In this document: in pieces, positions 16,420 to 26,354 of the stretch | Layout of the letters: each line of letters opens with the position of its first letter | How positions within the stretch are numbered: position 1 is the stretch's first letter | Assembly: GCA_045649825.1 (NCBI GenBank) | Contig: JAZRQO010000019.1 | Span: forward strand, 1 to 64,000 | Direction: 5' to 3' | DNA: 64,000 nucleotides | Origin: RGIG9115 sp045649825 | GTDB lineage: Bacteria; Bacillota; Clostridia; UBA1381 | Position numbers and translations under genes: made by a program | Notes under the pieces: model-generated | The model's database searches: none | What the model saw: the letters and a program-made list of their open reading frames with translations, nothing else | Told to the model about the DNA's origin: nothing

Positions 16420-17256
16420 TTACAGAAGCTTTTCTATTAATGTATCATAAAACGAACGTCTTACTGTTTTTATAAGCTTCGCCGTATATTCCGATTTTGT
16501 TATTGTTACCTTGTCGCCGGGTTCTAGGTCGCATACCGCCTCACCGTCTACTGATGCAATTGCCTTACGGCTGATACCACAGCCCGACGTGATTATAATA
16601 GGCTTTTCCGAAGGTAAGACCGCAGGACGTGCGGTGAGCATATGGGGGCATATTGCCGTAGCAACAAAAAGTGACATAAGTGGATTTACCACAGGTCCGC
16701 CTGCTGAAAGGTTATACCCCGTAGACCCGGTTGGTGTTGAAATTATAATCCCATCTGCAACGTACTGAATGATTTTTTCTTCATCGGAAAAGAGTTCAAT
16801 TCCAATAAGATTAACGCCACGGGCTTTTTCGATAACTGCATCATTAAGTGCGTGGAAAAGCTTTTTTTCGCCGTTTGTTCGGGTTATCTCCACATCCATC
16901 ATCATTCTGTTTTCTATTGTGTAATCCCCGCTTATGAGTGCCTCAATTGCATCGTCAATAGAGCAAAGCTCAACCTCAGACATAAATCCTATTCTGCCTA
17001 AGTTCACTCCAAGCATAGGTACGTTCGCTTTAGCGCAAGGAAGTGCAGCATTTATAACCGTACCATCACCGCCCACTATGATTGCCACGTCAACATCAGA
17101 ATAAACGTCGTTTGAAAATTCCACTCCACAGACTTTATTTTCAAATTCAGAGGGCAAAACAACCGTAACTCTTTTGTTTATTTCTTCCACAAGCTTTTTA
17201 GTAACGCTAAGCTCAGGGTCTTTTTTAAGGTTTGGAATAATTGCGAGCCGCTGCAT
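16420..17256 (-). CDS. nadK: NAD kinase
   Basis: 278 residues. Phosphorylates NAD+ to NADP+ with ATP or polyphosphate. The GGDGT motif (IIVGGDGTVINAAL, about 59-73), the NE/D-type loop (HALNDAVIEKA) and the glycine-rich TPTGSTGYNLSAGGPVV are all present. The length is standard. It is first of the operon nadK-argR-recN-rseC-holB-M42x3; GGGGGAAGG lies just before the ATG, and a sigma-A promoter is at 17301-17329. Confidence 0.95.
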   Translation of the reverse strand: MQRLAIIPNLKKDPELSVTKKLVEEINKRVTVVLPSEFENKVCGVEFSNDVYSDVDVAIIVGGDGTVINAALPCAKANVPMLGVNLGRIGFMSEVELCSIDDAIEALISGDYTIENRMMMDVEITRTNGEKKLFHALNDAVIEKARGVNLIGIELFSDEEKIIQYVADGIIISTPTGSTGYNLSAGGPVVNPLMSLFVATAICPHMLTARPAVLPSEKPIIITSGCGISRKAIASVDGEAVCDLEPGDKVTITKSEYTAKLIKTVRRSFYDTLIEKLL

Positions 17257-17300
17257 ATACCTTCCCCCTTTTCCTTATTTTCTGCATAATATACACAGTC

Positions 17301-17329
17301 ATTATATCATTAAATGTATAAAAAATCAA
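17301..17329 (-). promoter_or_regulatory. Promoter of the nadK operon
   Basis: On the minus strand: TTGATT, a 17-base spacer and TATAAT (at 17301-17306 on the plus strand). The start lies about 40 bases upstream of the nadK ATG. Confidence 0.75.
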
Positions 17330-17340
17330 GACTTTTGCAT

Positions 17341-17372
17341 AAAAAAACAGCGGATATTAAAATCCGCCGCTT
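17341..17372 (-). terminator. Terminator of the SDR gene
   Basis: The minus strand reads AGCGGCGGAT, TTTA, ATATCCGCT and then a run of T. The SDR stop codon lies in the hairpin. It separates the SDR gene from the nadK promoter. Confidence 0.75.
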
Positions 17373-18052
17373 ACCTTTATTATTTCACCTGTTATAAATC
17401 TGTGGGGGTTTGCAAGATAAAGGACCGTTTCTGCAACCTGCTCAGGTGTTCCGATTGCACAAAGGGGGGTTTCATCCTTTAAAACCTCTATATCCTCATC
17501 CGATAAATGACTGTTCATATCCGTATCAATCACACCTGGAGCAACGCAGTTTACGCATATCCCCGACGGTCCAAGCTCTTTTGCCAGAGCTTTTGTAAAT
17601 CCCACAACTGCTGATTTTGCCGCAGAGTAGTGAACCTCACAGCTTGCACCCTCAATTCCCCACACAGAGGAAATATTGATTATACTTCCCTTATGCTGAG
17701 AAATCATACCTGGTACAAAGCGATGAGTTGTAAGATACATTCCCTTAACATTCACATCAAACATTCTGTCCCAGTCATCTTCTGTGATTTCCGTAAAAAG
17801 CTTCTGCTCTGCAATACCTGCATTATTCACTATGCAGTCAAATCTTTTTTGCAGCTCTTCAATTTTTGAAAGGTCTGCACTTTTACTTACATCTGCTTTT
17901 ATTTTAACCGCACCAAATTCCTCAGAAACCGCAGCAGCTTCATCTTCGCTGTTTAAATATGTGAAATATACATTCCAGCCATTTTCTGCAAAAGCTTTTA
18001 CGCAAGCTTTGCCTATTCCTCTGCTGCCACCTGTTATAAGAACACTTTTCAT
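17357..18052 (-). CDS. Short-chain dehydrogenase/reductase, FabG-like
   Basis: 231 residues. Rossmann nucleotide-binding motif TGGSRGIG at residues 7-14, NNAG near 75, the catalytic serine in INISSVWG and the YSAAK pair near 142-146. It therefore has a full SDR catalytic triad with lysine. Closest in feel to 3-oxoacyl-ACP reductase, but it stands apart from other fatty-acid genes, so the substrate is open. GAGGTG seven bases before the ATG. A hairpin separates it from dacF upstream. Confidence 0.88.
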   Translation of the reverse strand: MKSVLITGGSRGIGKACVKAFAENGWNVYFTYLNSEDEAAAVSEEFGAVKIKADVSKSADLSKIEELQKRFDCIVNNAGIAEQKLFTEITEDDWDRMFDVNVKGMYLTTHRFVPGMISQHKGSIINISSVWGIEGASCEVHYSAAKSAVVGFTKALAKELGPSGICVNCVAPGVIDTDMNSHLSDEDIEVLKDETPLCAIGTPEQVAETVLYLANPHRFITGEIIKVSGGF

Positions 18053-18076
18053 TCAATAACACCTCTTTGTTAAATG

Positions 18077-18100
18077 GGCTGCCACATTACTGCGGCAGCC
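18077..18100 (-). other. Intergenic hairpin between dacF and the SDR gene
   Basis: GGCTGCC and GGCAGCC form a perfect 7-base stem with a 10-base loop. No T run follows, so it may be a weak terminator or an mRNA-processing or stability element rather than a full terminator. Confidence 0.5.
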
Positions 18101-18108
18101 TGATTATT

Positions 18109-19509
18109 CTACTTTCTTCTGTTAGATGGCGGACGCCTTCTTGTTTTGTCTTCATACTTCGTGTTAACAGGACGTTTTGTACCTGTTCTTACTTCCTGCC
18201 TGCTTTGTCTGCTATGAAGACGTCTTAACCTTTTTTTACGTTCATATCTTTTTATATTAATATATCTGATAACAAATGCAGTAATAACCAGCACAACGGG
18301 TATTATAAAGAATGGGCTTGTAAGAACTGCAACTATAAGATTAAATATAAACAGAAGTACGTTTCTCTCTACATCATTTGTTGCAACAAGGTCTCTGTAT
18401 TCAAGAAGGTTACCTTTATAGTTATAAGAAACCTTACCTATAACGTCGCCCTTCTTTATGGGAGCTTTAATTTTTTCAGGCAAATCAATTACAACCTCAA
18501 CAACCTCCGAAAGCTCGCCCTCAGAGGGAAGCAATGCAGAAACGTCACTGTCAACCGTGAGTCCCACACGCTCATCATCTTTTGCTTCAATTACTTTTGA
18601 ATCAGCAACAATGTCACCTGCAGTTACGACTGTTCTGTATTTGTAGTTTTTAAATCCGTAATCAATAAGACCTCTCGTTGTTGTGTAGCACGCATCCTGG
18701 TTTTCACTTTTCATAACGACACACAAAAGCTCTGTTCCGTCTTTTTCGGCAGTCGTTACAAGGCAATAGCCTGCATCGCTTGTATGCCCTGTTTTTACTC
18801 CTGTAACTGCACTGTAGTAATACTTACCTGAACGTGCAGTTCCCACAAAAAGATTTGTGGCGGTGAGGTTTCGGTCTGTTGTATATTTATTAGTTGCGGG
18901 GATATGGTATATTTTCTGTTTTACGATTTCGCGGAAAGTATCATTTTCCATAGCATACCTGGTCATAATTGCAAGGTCTGATGCTGTGGTGTAATGGTTT
19001 TCGTCGTGGATACCGTATGCATTTACAAAATTCGTATCGGTCGTGCCCAAATCCTGAGCCTTCTTATTCATAAGGTCGACAAAATGCTCAGGGCTTCCTG
19101 CAATATGAGTTGCAATAACATTTGAGGCATCATTTGCAGAATACACCATCATTCCGTTTACAAGCTGCTCCATTGTAAGCTCTTCACCGATAAGAATTCC
19201 CATATGAGAATCTTCATTAGTGATGGGAGCAAGCGACGCAACGTCTGCAGTTACCACATCAGAAAAATCACCGTGCTCAAGAGCAAGAATTGCGGTCATA
19301 ATTTTTGTGGTAGAAGCAGGATAGCGGCGAACGTCGGGGTTTTTACTGTATATAACACGCCCTGTTTTCATATCCATAAGAAGTGCAGATTCAGCTTTCA
19401 CCTCAGGAAGATTAAAGCTTTCATCCTCAACATAGATGTCATCTGCAAAAGCAACTGTATTTGAAAGCATCATTACGATACACATAAACGTAAGTATTAT
19501 TTTTTTCAT
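18109..19509 (-). CDS. dacF: D-alanyl-D-alanine carboxypeptidase (PBP5/DacF type)
   Basis: 466 residues, exported. An N-terminal signal peptide ends near AFAD. The penicillin-binding motifs are PASTTKIM (SxxK, near residue 63), YSANDAS (SxN, near 126) and VKTGHTSDAG (KTG, near 240). A PBP5-type C-terminal beta domain follows, then a membrane span (about 395-420) and an arginine-rich cytoplasmic tail (RRLHSRQSRQEVRTGTKR). It removes the terminal D-Ala from peptidoglycan stem peptides and so limits cross-linking. The long basic tail is more than usual. The symbol is by family resemblance; dacA or dacB are alternatives. Confidence 0.9.
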   Translation of the reverse strand: MKKIILTFMCIVMMLSNTVAFADDIYVEDESFNLPEVKAESALLMDMKTGRVIYSKNPDVRRYPASTTKIMTAILALEHGDFSDVVTADVASLAPITNEDSHMGILIGEELTMEQLVNGMMVYSANDASNVIATHIAGSPEHFVDLMNKKAQDLGTTDTNFVNAYGIHDENHYTTASDLAIMTRYAMENDTFREIVKQKIYHIPATNKYTTDRNLTATNLFVGTARSGKYYYSAVTGVKTGHTSDAGYCLVTTAEKDGTELLCVVMKSENQDACYTTTRGLIDYGFKNYKYRTVVTAGDIVADSKVIEAKDDERVGLTVDSDVSALLPSEGELSEVVEVVIDLPEKIKAPIKKGDVIGKVSYNYKGNLLEYRDLVATNDVERNVLLFIFNLIVAVLTSPFFIIPVVLVITAFVIRYINIKRYERKKRLRRLHSRQSRQEVRTGTKRPVNTKYEDKTRRRPPSNRRK

Positions 19510-19538
19510 TTCGTACCTCCGTAAATCTATTCTATACT

Positions 19539-19567
19539 ATTATACATCAAAAACAAATTTATTTCAA
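19539..19567 (-). promoter_or_regulatory. Promoter of dacF
   Basis: Minus strand TTGAAA, a 17-base spacer and TATAAT, about 30 bases upstream of the start codon. Confidence 0.75.
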
Positions 19568-19648
19568 TATCAAATTGATTATATCATAAACTTTTTTACA
19601 GATAAAGTATCTCCCGTATAACTTTTCTATTACATTTATAGTTTTACA

Positions 19649-19690
19649 CAACAAATCACCCGTTACAAATCAGTAACGGGTGATTTGTTG
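19649..19690 (-). terminator. Terminator of the P-type ATPase gene
   Basis: A perfect 18-base stem: CAACAAATCACCCGTTAC with GTAACGGGTGATTTGTTG around AAATCA. It lies directly after the ATPase stop. Confidence 0.85.
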
Positions 19691-19691
19691 T

Positions 19692-22205
19692 TTAATTATG
19701 TCTCAGATGTTTATTAAATGCTTTCTGAAGCTCCAGAACTATAACCGGCATAACTGAGAGGATTGCAACCAGGCTCCACTGCTCTGCGGATAGAGGAATT
19801 GTTCCAAACAGCTCCGGGAAAATATAAACAACTGCAAGCTGAAGAAGCGCACCCAATACAAAGGAGAACACAAGAAGCTTGTTTTTGAAAAATCTTTTAC
19901 CCAGGATACTTTCAGGAGTTCTCGTGTTAAATGCGTGGAGAAGCTGAGAAAAGCTCAAAACGCAAAATGCCATAGTTCTTCCAACCGTAAGGCTGCCATG
20001 GATATTTATTCCCACCACAAAGGCAAACAGACTGAGAGAGCCGATTAGTATTCCTTCAAGTATAATTGATATAGCACTGTTAAAATCAAACAGTTCCCCC
20101 GTATTCTTACCCTTTGCAAGCAAATCGCCGTCCGATGGGTCCACTCCAAGAGCAATTGCAGGCAAAGAATCGGTAATAAGATTAATCCACAAAAGCTGGA
20201 GTGCAGTTAATGGAACAGGCAGTCCCATTACAATTGACAAAAAAACCGTTATTATCTCTCCTATATTGCTTGAAAGGAGAAAGTGTACAGATTTTTTTAT
20301 GTTTTCAAAAATTTCACGTCCCAGGCGTACTGCTTTTACTATTGTAGCAAAATTATCGTCTGTAAGAACCATATCTGACGATGCTTTTGCAACGTCCGTT
20401 CCTGCTATTCCAAGACTGCAGCCGATGTCTGCATTTTTAAGTGCCGGAGCGTCATTCACACCGTCACCCGTCATTGCCACTACCTTATCGTTAGCTTTCA
20501 GAGCTTTTACTATTTTTACTTTATGTTCAGGGGTTGTTCTTGCAAAAACATTATATTTAAGCACTGCACCTTTTAATTCTTCCTCGTTCATTACATCCAG
20601 CTTCTTGCCCACAATGCACTCGTCAGAATTTTCGGCAATCCCAACCTTCTTCGCAATCGCAAAAGCAGTTTCGGGATGGTCACCTGTTATCATAACGGGG
20701 CGAATTCCTCCGCTTTTACAGAGCTTAACTGCCTCTGCAGCTTCTTTTCTTGGCGGATCGCTCATTGCTATAAGTCCGCAAAAAATTAAATTCTTATCAG
20801 TAAGGCTAACGCTATCGGGCTTATATGCTACTGCAATAACACGAAGTGCCTCAGACGCAAAACCCCTGTTTGCATACATTATCTCCCGCCTCTTACTTTC
20901 AGTTATAGGCTCACAGGTGGTTTTGGTTTTTATATGTGAGCAAAGACCGAGTATTACCTCTGGCGCTCCCTTTACTGCAAGCCCCCTGTCTGTTAACACA
21001 CGCATCTGTTTTGTTTCTGACGAGAACGGCTCTTCGGAGATTTTTTTGTATAAACTGTTAATCTCCCTTTTTTGGCACTCATTAACTATTGCAAGCTCCG
21101 TAGGATTTTTAGTATTATCGCCACAGCACATAAGCCCCCATTCAAGTGCTGCTGTTTCATTCCCGTACACCTTCTGCACCGTCATTTTATTCTCTGTAAG
21201 CGTTCCAGTTTTATCGGTGCATATAACATCTGCACCGCCGAGAGTTTCCACTGCAGGTAGATTTCGCACAATAGCTCCGCTTTTTGCCATTTTCTGAACA
21301 CCGATTGAAAGCATAACGGTAACGATTGCGGGCAAGCCCTCAGGTATAGCCGCCACCGCAAGGCTTACAGACATTACAAACATATCAAACGGAGCAAACT
21401 TATGGAACACACCAAGGACGAAAACAATTGCACATATTCCCAGGGCACTAAGCCCCAGGACTTTACCAACCTGCTCCAGCTTTTTCTGAAGCGGAGTCTG
21501 AACGGCTGCCGAGTCTGAAAGCATAAATGCTATTTTCCCCACCTCTGTGTCCATTCCCGTTGCAGACACTATTCCCTTTCCTTTTCCCGATGTTACATAT
21601 GTGCCTGAATACGCCATATTTTTACGTTCTGCCATAGGTGCAAATTCGTCATTTACAACCTCATAACTTTTCTGAACAGGTACACTCTCACCTGTTAATG
21701 CAGACTCGTCAAGCTCCAGATTAACTGCTTCAAAAATCCGAATATCCGCCGCAACCACATCGCCTGCAGAAAATACAAGCACATCGCCAGGAACAACCTC
21801 CTCCGAGGGAATAACAAGCTCCTTGCCTCCCCTTATAACCGTTGCCGCAGGTGCAGACATTTTCTTTAAAGCTTCAAGGCTTTTTTCTGCCTTATGCTCC
21901 TGAATAACCCCCAAAACTGCATTGAAAACAACTATTGCCATAATAACAACCGGCTCTGCCATATCGCCGTCATTGTCCATTATGCTTGTGAAAAACGATA
22001 TACAGGCAGCGGCAATGAGAATAAGTATTAAAAAGTCGTTGAACTGCTCAAAAAACAAAAGCATAAGACCTTTTTTCTTCTTATCCTTAAGCTTGTTTGC
22101 TCCCTTTTCTGAAAGGCGTTTTTTTGCCTCCTTGGGTTTAAGACCTGATTGCATACTTGTTTTAAGCTTTTTTTCAACCTGCTCAACCGTTTCGGAATGT
22201 ATCAT
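19692..22205 (-). CDS. Calcium-type P-type cation ATPase
   Basis: 837 residues, about ten membrane spans. P2-type ATPase that exports or sequesters Ca2+ at the expense of ATP. The actuator loop TGES (DESALTGESVP), the phosphorylation site CTDKTGTLTENKM and the membrane motif PEGLPA (AAIPEGLPAIVTVML) are visible, as is the hinge MTGDGVNDAPALK. The N-terminal cation-ATPase domain and the C-terminal six-helix domain are complete. PEGLPA plus an Asn and Asp in helix 6 (LLWINLITDSLPA) fit SERCA/PMCA-like calcium pumps. GAGGTG lies eight bases before the ATG. It is transcribed alone. Confidence 0.92.
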   Translation of the reverse strand: MIHSETVEQVEKKLKTSMQSGLKPKEAKKRLSEKGANKLKDKKKKGLMLLFFEQFNDFLILILIAAACISFFTSIMDNDGDMAEPVVIMAIVVFNAVLGVIQEHKAEKSLEALKKMSAPAATVIRGGKELVIPSEEVVPGDVLVFSAGDVVAADIRIFEAVNLELDESALTGESVPVQKSYEVVNDEFAPMAERKNMAYSGTYVTSGKGKGIVSATGMDTEVGKIAFMLSDSAAVQTPLQKKLEQVGKVLGLSALGICAIVFVLGVFHKFAPFDMFVMSVSLAVAAIPEGLPAIVTVMLSIGVQKMAKSGAIVRNLPAVETLGGADVICTDKTGTLTENKMTVQKVYGNETAALEWGLMCCGDNTKNPTELAIVNECQKREINSLYKKISEEPFSSETKQMRVLTDRGLAVKGAPEVILGLCSHIKTKTTCEPITESKRREIMYANRGFASEALRVIAVAYKPDSVSLTDKNLIFCGLIAMSDPPRKEAAEAVKLCKSGGIRPVMITGDHPETAFAIAKKVGIAENSDECIVGKKLDVMNEEELKGAVLKYNVFARTTPEHKVKIVKALKANDKVVAMTGDGVNDAPALKNADIGCSLGIAGTDVAKASSDMVLTDDNFATIVKAVRLGREIFENIKKSVHFLLSSNIGEIITVFLSIVMGLPVPLTALQLLWINLITDSLPAIALGVDPSDGDLLAKGKNTGELFDFNSAISIILEGILIGSLSLFAFVVGINIHGSLTVGRTMAFCVLSFSQLLHAFNTRTPESILGKRFFKNKLLVFSFVLGALLQLAVVYIFPELFGTIPLSAEQWSLVAILSVMPVIVLELQKAFNKHLRHN

Positions 22206-22268
22206 TAATCTTACACCTCACACCATTAAATACTTAACTATATGAGATGTGTATTGGATTTATTCAAC

Positions 22269-22300
22269 AAAAAAACTGTTGCACACACAACAGTTTTTTT
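22269..22300 (-). terminator. Terminator of polC
   Basis: AAAAAAACTGTTG and CAACAGTTTTTTT pair perfectly around CACACA, three bases beyond the polC stop codon. Confidence 0.9.
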
Positions 22301-22302
22301 GT

Positions 22303-25300
22303 TTACATATCAAACAACGAAACCTGGTCGGATTCGGGAAGCCCGTCGAGGCAGCGGTTAAGCTCCAGGATTTCCATTGCCGTTTTTGTAATTCCCGTTC
22401 TGATACGAAGCTCCTCTCTTGTTTTGAAAGGTGCTTTATCACGTTCTTCTGTTATGCTCTTTGCCGCATTCTCGCCCATTCCGGGAAGTGCGTTAAGAGG
22501 CGGAAGTATACCTGCCTCGGTCTGCAAAAAGTCTGTTGCGTGAGACTTATAAAGGTCTACCTTTACAAAGTTAATTCCACGAGCATACATTTCAATGCAA
22601 ATTTCAAGTATGGGTATGAGATTTTCTTCCTTGGGAGAAATGGTGCTATTCTTTTTCTTTTCAAGCAGTTCATCCATTGCACGGCGGGCAACCTCCATAC
22701 CGTTTGCCATAATTGAAGCATCAAAATCGTCGGCACGGACAGAGAAATACGCTATATAGAATGCTTCGGGATGATGTACTTTACAATAAGCAATACGAAA
22801 CGCCATGGTAACGTATGCAACAGCATGGGCTTTCGGGAACATATATTTTATAGTTTTACAGGATTTCATATACCATTCGGGGACATTTGCCGCACGCATA
22901 GCCTCTTCATCCTCGGGCTTCAAGCCCTTACCCTTTCGCACTGCCTCCATTATTTTGAAGGAATGCCCCGGCTCAACACCCTGGTTTATAAGGTAGAGCA
23001 TAATATCGTCACGGCAACAGATGGCATTACGAAGAGTTGTAATTCCTGACTGTATAAGGTCCTGAGCATTATTTAGCCACACGTCCGTACCGTGAGAAAG
23101 TCCTGATATTCTGACTAATTCAGAAAAAGTGGTAGGCTTTGTATCAACAAGCATCTGACGAACAAACTTTGTTCCGAACTCGGGAACTCCGTATGTACCT
23201 ACGGTTGAGCCGATATCCGAATTTATTTTAAGCGCGTCGGTGCTTGTAAAAAGGCTCATTGTTTCAGGGTCGTCAAGACGGATTTTCTGCGGGTCTATTC
23301 CCGTCAGGTCTGTAAGCATTCTGATTACGGTGGGATCATCGTGCCCAAGCTCGTCCAGCTTCAACAAGTTCTGGTCGATAGAGTGATAATCAAAATGAGT
23401 TGTTATAATATCGGAATTCACATCATCTGCCGGATGTTGAATGGGGCAAAATTCGTGTATGTCATTCTTAAAGGGAACAACAATTATTCCACCTGGGTGC
23501 TGGCCTGACGTTCTCTTAACACCTACGCAGCCTGCAGCAAGACGTTTCATCTCTGCATTTCTAATCGGGATTTGCTTTTCTTCCGAATATTTGCGCACAT
23601 ATCCGTAGGCGGTTTTTTCTGCAACAGTACCTATTGTTCCTGCTCTGAACACGTGGCCCTCACCGAAGAAGGTTTCGGTGTATTTATGAATTGTCGGCTG
23701 ATACTCTCCCGAGAAATTAAGGTCGATATCAGGCTCTTTATCACCCTTGAAGCCGAGGAAGGTTTCAAAGGGGATATTATGCCCGTCCTTCAAATATTCT
23801 GCTCCGCATTTGGGGCATTTTTTATCGGGAAGGTCGCAGCCTGAAATGTCAGTTCCGAGAACAAACTCAGAATTTTTACATTCGGGGCATATATAGTGAG
23901 GCGGCAGAGAGTTAACCTCTGTTATATCCGAGAGGAATGCAACGAAGGATGAACCAACCGAGCCTCGGGAGCCAACCAGATACCCGTCGCTGAGAGATTT
24001 TCGAACAAGCTCCTGAGCTATTTTATACATAACCGAGAAGCCGTAGGTCGTGATTGAGAAAAGCTCTTTTTCAAGACGTTCTTTTACTATATCGGGAAGC
24101 GGGTCGCCGTAAATAGCTTTTGCCTTATTGTATGAATCGTTAACTATATCATCCTGAGCTCCCTCAATTTCAGGTGGGCATTTTTCTTTTGGGATAGGTC
24201 TTACATCTTCAATTTCATCGGCAACAAGGTTTGTGTTCTTTACAACAACCTCATAGGCTTTTTCTTTGCCTAAATATTCAAATTCCGCAAGCATTTCCTC
24301 AGTAGTTCTGAAATAAAGAGGTGCTTGATTGTCTGCATCCTTAAAACCTTTATAATGCATAAGAATTTTACGGTAGTTTGCACCCTCAGGCTCAATAAAG
24401 TGAACGTCACAGGTTGCAACTACGGGTTTGTTAAGGGCTTCTCCAAGCTTAACAATACGCCTGTTAAGGTTTTTAAGGTCCTCATCCGTATTCACATCGG
24501 GATGGTCCTCTGACACCTTCATATATGCATTATTGCCGATAGGCTGAATTTCCAGATAATCATAAAATGATGCGATTTCTTTAAGAGTTTCTTCATCTGC
24601 ACCGTTTACCATTTCAGAGAAAAGTTCTCCCGCTTCGCATGCGGAGCCAATTATAAGTCCCTCACGTTTTTCCTCAAGAAGGCTTCGTGGGATTCGGGGT
24701 GTTCTCTGATAATATTTAAGGTGGGATGCCGATACCATTTCATAAATATTTCTTATACCCTGATGGTTTTTCGCAAGGAGTATAATGTGGTACGCTTTAT
24801 TCCTCTTTCCCGCATCACGCGTGTCATACACGTCATTGAGTTTACTATAGTCTGTATGTCCCAGGCTTTCAAGCTCCTGCGTCATCTTAACAAAAACATC
24901 AGCGGTCGCCGCTGCATCATCTACTGCTCTGTGATGGTTTTTAAGAACAACATTGTAGAATTTTGAAAGCGTATCAAGACGGTGATTGGGAAGCTCGGGG
25001 TGCATACATCTTGCCAAAACCATTGTATCCATATGAGGGAAGTCATAGATAAGATTCTGAAGCTTGCAGTTATGCTTTATAAAGCCTGTATCAAATTTTG
25101 CATTCTGTGCCACAAGCACGCATCCTTTACAAAACTCCATAAATTCAGGCAGCACCTTATCAATCGATGGTGCATTCTGCACCGTTTCATCAGAAATCCC
25201 CGTAAGCTTTGTTATATGTTCAGGAATGGGCATACCGGGATTTACGAAAGTTGAAAAACGGTCGATTATTTCGCCGTTTTTGATTTTTACGGCTCCGATT

Positions 25301-26331
25301 TCGGTTATTCTGTCTATTCTTTTATAAAGCCCTGTTGTTTCTATATCAAAAACAACAAACGTACTGTCTTTACTTATTCTTTCGCCAAGATGCACTATCT
25401 TTGAGCTGTCGTCTACAAGGTAGCCTTCTACTCCATAGATTACTTTGATTTTTTCATTATTTGACGAAGCCTTCATTCCGTCGGGATAAGACTGAACAAC
25501 ACCGTGGTCGGTTATAGCAACCGCTTTATGCCCCCACTCAATTGCACGCTTTATCAGGTCGCCTGCAGAGGTAACTGCGTCCATTGCTGACATCTGGGTA
25601 TGCATATGAAGCTCCACGCGCTTTTCGGGACTGTTATCCATACGCACTTCCCTGAAATCCTCTGTAGGGGCTACGGAGTTTGCAGAAATAACAACCTCGT
25701 GGGCGTAGTCGTTATACTGTGCTTTTCCGCTGACTAATACAAATGCACCTTTTTTTATGCCGCTTTTAACCTTTTTGAAAATTTCGTCATCATCGGTTTT
25801 ATTAACAAAAAGCTGAACGGAAATCGAATCCTGATAATCCGTTATATCAAAGGTTACAAGATGGAATTCCTTTTCCGTTTTACGGCTTTTGATGTCCCTC
25901 ATTTCAACCCCAAAAACATGCCCTCTCACAACAACGAAGCCTGAATTTTCGTTCACTGCACTAATTGGAGTGAGTGTGCCTCTTATGGCACGTCCGCAGT
26001 AGACCTCAGGTGCAACCACGTGCATAAGTGCGGTTTCATCTTCAGGTGCAGCCTCATAACGGGGTGCTTCCGGAGGCGCTTCGGGCATCGGGATATGAAA
26101 TGTATTATCAGCCTCAGGTGAAATTTCTTCCAGATAATCTATTTTAACTTCAAGGAAATATATTCTTTTAAGTTCGCTTTTAATAAGATTTTCAATTTCT
26201 TCATCAAGCTTATCCGCGAAAGTAAGCCATACTCGTCTTCTGTGCTTTGAAACGCTCATTTTTTCGACCTGTATATCTTTAATACGAAGGTCGGTAATGA
26301 GGTCGAATATAACACTCAATTTTGGTTTCAT
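22303..26331 (-). CDS. polC: DNA polymerase III alpha subunit, PolC type
   Basis: 1342 residues. Replicative polymerase of low-GC Gram-positives. The N-terminal region (1 to about 225) ends with an OB fold. The PHP domain starts near 240 (HMHTQMSAMDAV, then AITDHG). The inserted DEDD exonuclease has FVVFDIETTGL near residue 322 and later HRAVDDAAATADVF. The C-terminal part is the palm and fingers (EPDIDLNFSGEYQP) with a zinc cluster of cysteines near 820-845 (CPECKNSEF, then CPKCGAEY). It is somewhat shorter than B. subtilis PolC (about 1437), mostly at the N-terminus. AAGGAGC precedes the ATG. It ends at the terminator at 22269-22300. Confidence 0.96.
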   Translation of the reverse strand: MKPKLSVIFDLITDLRIKDIQVEKMSVSKHRRRVWLTFADKLDEEIENLIKSELKRIYFLEVKIDYLEEISPEADNTFHIPMPEAPPEAPRYEAAPEDETALMHVVAPEVYCGRAIRGTLTPISAVNENSGFVVVRGHVFGVEMRDIKSRKTEKEFHLVTFDITDYQDSISVQLFVNKTDDDEIFKKVKSGIKKGAFVLVSGKAQYNDYAHEVVISANSVAPTEDFREVRMDNSPEKRVELHMHTQMSAMDAVTSAGDLIKRAIEWGHKAVAITDHGVVQSYPDGMKASSNNEKIKVIYGVEGYLVDDSSKIVHLGERISKDSTFVVFDIETTGLYKRIDRITEIGAVKIKNGEIIDRFSTFVNPGMPIPEHITKLTGISDETVQNAPSIDKVLPEFMEFCKGCVLVAQNAKFDTGFIKHNCKLQNLIYDFPHMDTMVLARCMHPELPNHRLDTLSKFYNVVLKNHHRAVDDAAATADVFVKMTQELESLGHTDYSKLNDVYDTRDAGKRNKAYHIILLAKNHQGIRNIYEMVSASHLKYYQRTPRIPRSLLEEKREGLIIGSACEAGELFSEMVNGADEETLKEIASFYDYLEIQPIGNNAYMKVSEDHPDVNTDEDLKNLNRRIVKLGEALNKPVVATCDVHFIEPEGANYRKILMHYKGFKDADNQAPLYFRTTEEMLAEFEYLGKEKAYEVVVKNTNLVADEIEDVRPIPKEKCPPEIEGAQDDIVNDSYNKAKAIYGDPLPDIVKERLEKELFSITTYGFSVMYKIAQELVRKSLSDGYLVGSRGSVGSSFVAFLSDITEVNSLPPHYICPECKNSEFVLGTDISGCDLPDKKCPKCGAEYLKDGHNIPFETFLGFKGDKEPDIDLNFSGEYQPTIHKYTETFFGEGHVFRAGTIGTVAEKTAYGYVRKYSEEKQIPIRNAEMKRLAAGCVGVKRTSGQHPGGIIVVPFKNDIHEFCPIQHPADDVNSDIITTHFDYHSIDQNLLKLDELGHDDPTVIRMLTDLTGIDPQKIRLDDPETMSLFTSTDALKINSDIGSTVGTYGVPEFGTKFVRQMLVDTKPTTFSELVRISGLSHGTDVWLNNAQDLIQSGITTLRNAICCRDDIMLYLINQGVEPGHSFKIMEAVRKGKGLKPEDEEAMRAANVPEWYMKSCKTIKYMFPKAHAVAYVTMAFRIAYCKVHHPEAFYIAYFSVRADDFDASIMANGMEVARRAMDELLEKKKNSTISPKEENLIPILEICIEMYARGINFVKVDLYKSHATDFLQTEAGILPPLNALPGMGENAAKSITEERDKAPFKTREELRIRTGITKTAMEILELNRCLDGLPESDQVSLFDM

Positions 26332-26354
26332 ACCAAAAGCTCCTTTATAAAAAA

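Noticed and set aside
20266..21297. 343-residue plus-strand frame
   Set aside because: It is the antisense shadow of the P-type ATPase gene; its composition is serine- and leucine-rich noise with no motif.
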